Positions 61,766 to 64,000 of a stretch of 64,000 nucleotides of DNA are shown piece after piece. Source of the DNA: Pedobacter xixiisoli (GTDB lineage: Bacteria; Bacteroidota; Bacteroidia; Sphingobacteriales; Sphingobacteriaceae); assembly GCF_900215335.1 (NCBI RefSeq), contig NZ_OCMT01000002.1, forward strand, positions 1,178,001 to 1,242,000. The letters are read 5' to 3'. Below the pieces are notes generated by a model. The model searched no databases and had not been told where the DNA came from. It saw only the letters and a list, made by a program, of their open reading frames with translations. The first letter of the stretch is position 1. Each line of letters begins with the position of its first letter. Both the position numbers and the translations under genes were made by a program.

Positions 61766-62167
61766 ATGAAATTTACTTCGGCTGCAATCATAACTCTATT
61801 TTCTTTGTTTAGTTATCAGCAATCACATGCTCAGCATCAAGAAAGGATGATACGTATAGCAAAAATTGAAGTCCACCCAGAATATCTAGAAGAGTATAAA
61901 TCTTTTTTAACTGAGGAAATTAAAGCATCATTAACAAAAGAACCTGGCGTGTTAACTTTATATGCAATGCATGAAAAAGATGAACATTACAAAATATCCA
62001 TCTTAGAAGTTTATGCAAATACCACCGCCTATGAAGCGCACATTAAAACACCTCATTTTCTAAAATACAAAACCGGCACGCTTAAGATGATCAAATCTTT
62101 AGAGCTATTAGACATGAGCCCTATTCTATTTGAGGAAAAGACCAAATTTCAAAACAAAACCAATTAA
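61766..62167 (+). CDS. Secreted antibiotic-biosynthesis-monooxygenase (ABM) domain protein
   Basis: A 133-residue protein with a signal peptide (about 1-22, QQSHAQH). The rest is one ABM/dimeric alpha-beta barrel domain: IRIAKIEVHPEYLEEYKSFL, EPGVLTLYAMHEKDEHYKISILEVYANTTAYEAHIKTPHFLKY. Members often act as cofactor-free quinol monooxygenases, but a periplasmic form of unknown substrate is common next to AraC genes. It lies between the AraC and dehydrogenase genes. Confidence 0.85.
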   Translation: MKFTSAAIITLFSLFSYQQSHAQHQERMIRIAKIEVHPEYLEEYKSFLTEEIKASLTKEPGVLTLYAMHEKDEHYKISILEVYANTTAYEAHIKTPHFLKYKTGTLKMIKSLELLDMSPILFEEKTKFQNKTN

Positions 62168-62189
62168 TAATAATCATAGATAAATTTAT

Positions 62190-63251
62190 ATGCAAACAAC
62201 AAGTGTTAAAGCTTTCGGTACTACGGCACCTGAAGCAGATTTAGCTCCATTGAGCATTAACCGTAGAGCAGTACAACCAAACGATGTAGAGATTGAGATT
62301 TTATACTGTGGCGTTTGCCATTCAGATTTACATACAGCCCGTAACGACTGGGGAGGTTCTATTTATCCAGCAGTACCAGGTCACGAAATTGTAGGGAAAA
62401 TTACCGCAGTTGGCAGTGCCGTTTCCAAATTTAAAGTAGGCGATTTAGCAGGCGTTGGCTGTATTGTAGATTCTTGCAAAACTTGTAGCAGCTGTCAGCA
62501 AGATTTAGAGCAATATTGCTTAAACGGCTTCACTGGCACTTATAACGGACAAGATTTACAATTAGGCGGACAAACTTTTGGTGGCTATTCAGAAAAAGTG
62601 GTAGTTAAGGAAGACTTCGTTTTAGCGGTACCTGCCAACCTTGATTTAGCAGCGGTAGCACCATTGTTATGTGCTGGAATTACCACTTGGTCGCCATTAA
62701 AACACTGGAATGTTAAAGAAGGTAGCAAAGTAGCGGTAATTGGCTTAGGTGGTTTGGGCCACATGGCTATTAAATTAGCCAAAGGCTTAGGTGCTGATGT
62801 GACCTTGTTTTCTAGAACTCCTGATAAAACTGAAGACGCAAAAGCATTAGGTGCCGACCATGTGGTAATCTCAACAGACGAAGCACAAATGAAAGCCGTA
62901 CGTGGACAGTTCGATGTAATTATTGACACTGTTCCTTACGTTCACGATGTAAACCCTTATGTAGCTACATTGAATATCAACGGCACTTTAGTTTTAGTGG
63001 GCTATTTAGGAGGTTTAGAGCCTATCTTAAATACTGTTCCAATGATTTTAGGACGTAAATCGGTAGCTGGCTCTGTAATTGGCGGCATTGCCGAAACTCA
63101 GGAAATGTTAGATTTCTGTGGTGAAAAAGGTATCGTTTCAGAAATCGAAATCATCAAGATGCAGGAGATCAACACCGCTTACGAGCGCATGCTAAAAAGT
63201 GATGTGCGCTATCGTTTTGTGATTGATATGGCTTCTTTGAAAAATAGTTAA
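62190..63251 (+). CDS. Zinc-dependent NAD(P) alcohol dehydrogenase (YahK/CAD type)
   Basis: A 353-residue medium-chain dehydrogenase/reductase. Catalytic zinc ligands are in CGVCHSDLHTA (Cys40) and VPGHEIVG (His65, Glu66); the structural zinc site is Cys96, Cys99, Cys102 and Cys110; the nucleotide motif is GLGGLGHMAIKLAKGLG. It fits the cinnamyl-alcohol/aldehyde reductase branch, which reduces a wide range of aldehydes with NADPH. The 22-bp gap to the ABM gene suggests an operon under the AraC regulator, perhaps for aldehyde or quinone stress. Confidence 0.94.
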   Translation: MQTTSVKAFGTTAPEADLAPLSINRRAVQPNDVEIEILYCGVCHSDLHTARNDWGGSIYPAVPGHEIVGKITAVGSAVSKFKVGDLAGVGCIVDSCKTCSSCQQDLEQYCLNGFTGTYNGQDLQLGGQTFGGYSEKVVVKEDFVLAVPANLDLAAVAPLLCAGITTWSPLKHWNVKEGSKVAVIGLGGLGHMAIKLAKGLGADVTLFSRTPDKTEDAKALGADHVVISTDEAQMKAVRGQFDVIIDTVPYVHDVNPYVATLNINGTLVLVGYLGGLEPILNTVPMILGRKSVAGSVIGGIAETQEMLDFCGEKGIVSEIEIIKMQEINTAYERMLKSDVRYRFVIDMASLKNS

Positions 63252-63275
63252 GATTTTTGCAACAGATGTACAGAT

Positions 63276-63334
63276 AAGGCGGGTGAAGACACCCGCCTTT
63301 AGCCATCGTTAACGTTTGTTGTCCTCACCAAACG
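63276..63334. repeat. Double-hairpin element, second copy
   Basis: AAGGCGGGTG-AAGA-CACCCGCCTT (63276-63299) is followed by TAGCCATCGTTAA and then CGTTTG..CAAACG (63313-63334) with TTGTCCTCAC in the loop. Taken in reverse, this is the same arrangement as 13424-13484 (a GTTTGGTG hairpin, a TAGC spacer, an AGGCG hairpin). The first hairpin may also serve as terminator for the dehydrogenase gene, though no long T run follows. Confidence 0.75.
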
Positions 63335-63361
63335 CTTGCTATGATAAATAGAATTTATTTT

Positions 63362-63414
63362 AACCACATAGACACATAGAATGATTGTAAGAAAAACTAT
63401 GTGTCTATGTGGTT
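63362..63414. repeat. 18-bp perfect inverted repeat
   Basis: AACCACATAGACACATAG (63362-63379) and CTATGTGTCTATGTGGTT (63397-63414) pair perfectly around a 17-nt loop. No gene overlaps it. It resembles a REP-type palindrome more than a terminator. Confidence 0.85.
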
Positions 63415-63594
63415 GATTTATTTGAAATTATTTGTGCATCTGTGGCTAAAAAAACCTTTGTATCAAATTTGAGCCTTTGCTAAAACCACAACTTATTTTT
63501 CTTACTTTTATTTAGAGGATGGCCTAACAACCATACTTTATAAACAAAACAATTTCATTAATAAATCCGTTGCCTTAAACGATTACCATCATTT

Positions 63595-64000
63595 ATGAAG
63601 CAGGAATACAATTTTTCCCGAAGGTTTTTCCTGAAAACCTCGTCGGCGCTTGGCGCATTGGCTTTTATCCCAAAAGGTGTAAAGGCATTTTATGAGGAAG
63701 TAAAAAACTTCATTGTTCCCAAAAAGGAACAATTGCCACTCACCGTTTCTATCAATAAAAAAAGTTACGCCATCAAGGCGGATACGCGAACTACGCTATT
63801 GGATTTGCTGAGGGAAGACTTGAACCTAACGGGAGCTAAAAAAGGTTGCGACCATGGTCAGTGTGGTGCTTGCACCGTTCATATTGATGGCGAACGAGCA
63901 TTAAGCTGTTTGACGCTAGCAGCAATGGTTCCAGGTAAGGAAGTGACGACTATTGAAGGTTTAGCTAACGGCGACAAACTTCACCCCATGCAGGAAGCTT
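63595..64000 (+). CDS. Tat-exported 2Fe-2S subunit of a molybdenum hydroxylase, partial
   Basis: The gene starts at ATG 63595 and is cut by the right edge after 135 codons. A twin-arginine signal (SRRFFLK, residues 8-14) is followed by a 2Fe-2S ferredoxin domain with Cys85, Cys90, Cys93 and Cys105 (GCDHGQCGACTVHIDGERALSC). This is the small subunit type of the xanthine/aldehyde oxidase family (PaoA/YagT-like); a second 2Fe-2S domain, then FAD and molybdenum subunits, would be expected beyond the window. Substrate unknown. Confidence 0.9.
   Translation, partial: MKQEYNFSRRFFLKTSSALGALAFIPKGVKAFYEEVKNFIVPKKEQLPLTVSINKKSYAIKADTRTTLLDLLREDLNLTGAKKGCDHGQCGACTVHIDGERALSCLTLAAMVPGKEVTTIEGLANGDKLHPMQEA

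Larger units (their letters stand above)
63252..63594. other. Hairpin-rich intergenic region
   Basis: No gene. It contains a double-hairpin element (63276-63334), an 18-bp inverted repeat (63362-63414), and a stretch GTGCATCTGTGGC (63434-63446) that has the look of a repeat remnant. Confidence 0.6.

Overview
The window looks like chromosomal DNA of a Bacteroidota species of the Sphingobacteriaceae type (Pedobacter-like). Visible reasons: two SusC/SusD pairs, FecI/FecR-type surface signalling, C-terminal Por/T9SS-like sorting regions, low G+C, and promoters of the Bacteroidota form TTTG-N(19-21)-TAnnTTTG before tRNAs, recA, ribBA and a LacI gene. No database search was run; family names rest on recognised motifs, gene order and lengths.

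Layout. 1-7423 (minus): an ECF sigma / FecR anti-sigma / STN-type SusC / SusD cascade followed by a truncated DUF5117-type lipoprotein metalloprotease. 7882-27357 (all minus): a 13-gene polysaccharide utilisation locus (PUL) that reads as an alpha-1,6-mannan system: LacI regulator, ROK sugar kinase, GH125 exo-mannosidase, GH76 mannanase, FucP-like MFS importer, SusC, SusD, SusE-like lipoprotein, second GH76, GH2, a T9SS-sorted SusE-like tandem protein, an esterase and a phosphomannose-isomerase-like cupin. The block is boxed by two identical 101-bp direct repeats, each carrying a full tRNA-Phe(GAA) gene and its -7 box. 27796-29981: two Fe-S oxidoreductase subunits. 30122-34800: Ig-like repeat surface protein and two conserved hypotheticals. 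35283-51619: mostly housekeeping (AsmA-like and TamB-like proteins, mtgA, nth, recA, tsaD, ribBA, an LptF/G permease) with a MntA/HepT toxin-antitoxin pair between the AsmA-like gene and mtgA. 51868-64000: tRNA-Met, S41 peptidase, AraC regulators, a hybrid histidine kinase next to a DHA2 exporter, an MHS-type transporter, an AraC/ABM-monooxygenase/alcohol dehydrogenase group, and the start of a Tat-exported molybdenum-hydroxylase 2Fe-2S subunit.

How the genes may work together. In the PUL, GH76 enzymes would cut an alpha-1,6-mannan backbone at the surface, SusCD would import oligomers, GH125 (and possibly GH2) would trim them in the periplasm, the MFS protein would carry mannose inwards, the ROK kinase would make mannose-6-phosphate and the cupin would isomerise it to fructose-6-phosphate. 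A perfect TAAAACGTTTTA palindrome upstream of the kinase is a good candidate operator for the LacI protein. The specificity assignments are inference.

Non-coding structure is rich: three copies of a 130-270 bp interspersed element bounded by AGTCCCGC/GCGGGACT, two copies of a double-hairpin element, several long perfect inverted repeats, and several genes whose -7 box lies only 3-5 nt before the start codon, suggesting leaderless transcripts. No CRISPR array, insertion sequence, prophage or rRNA was seen.
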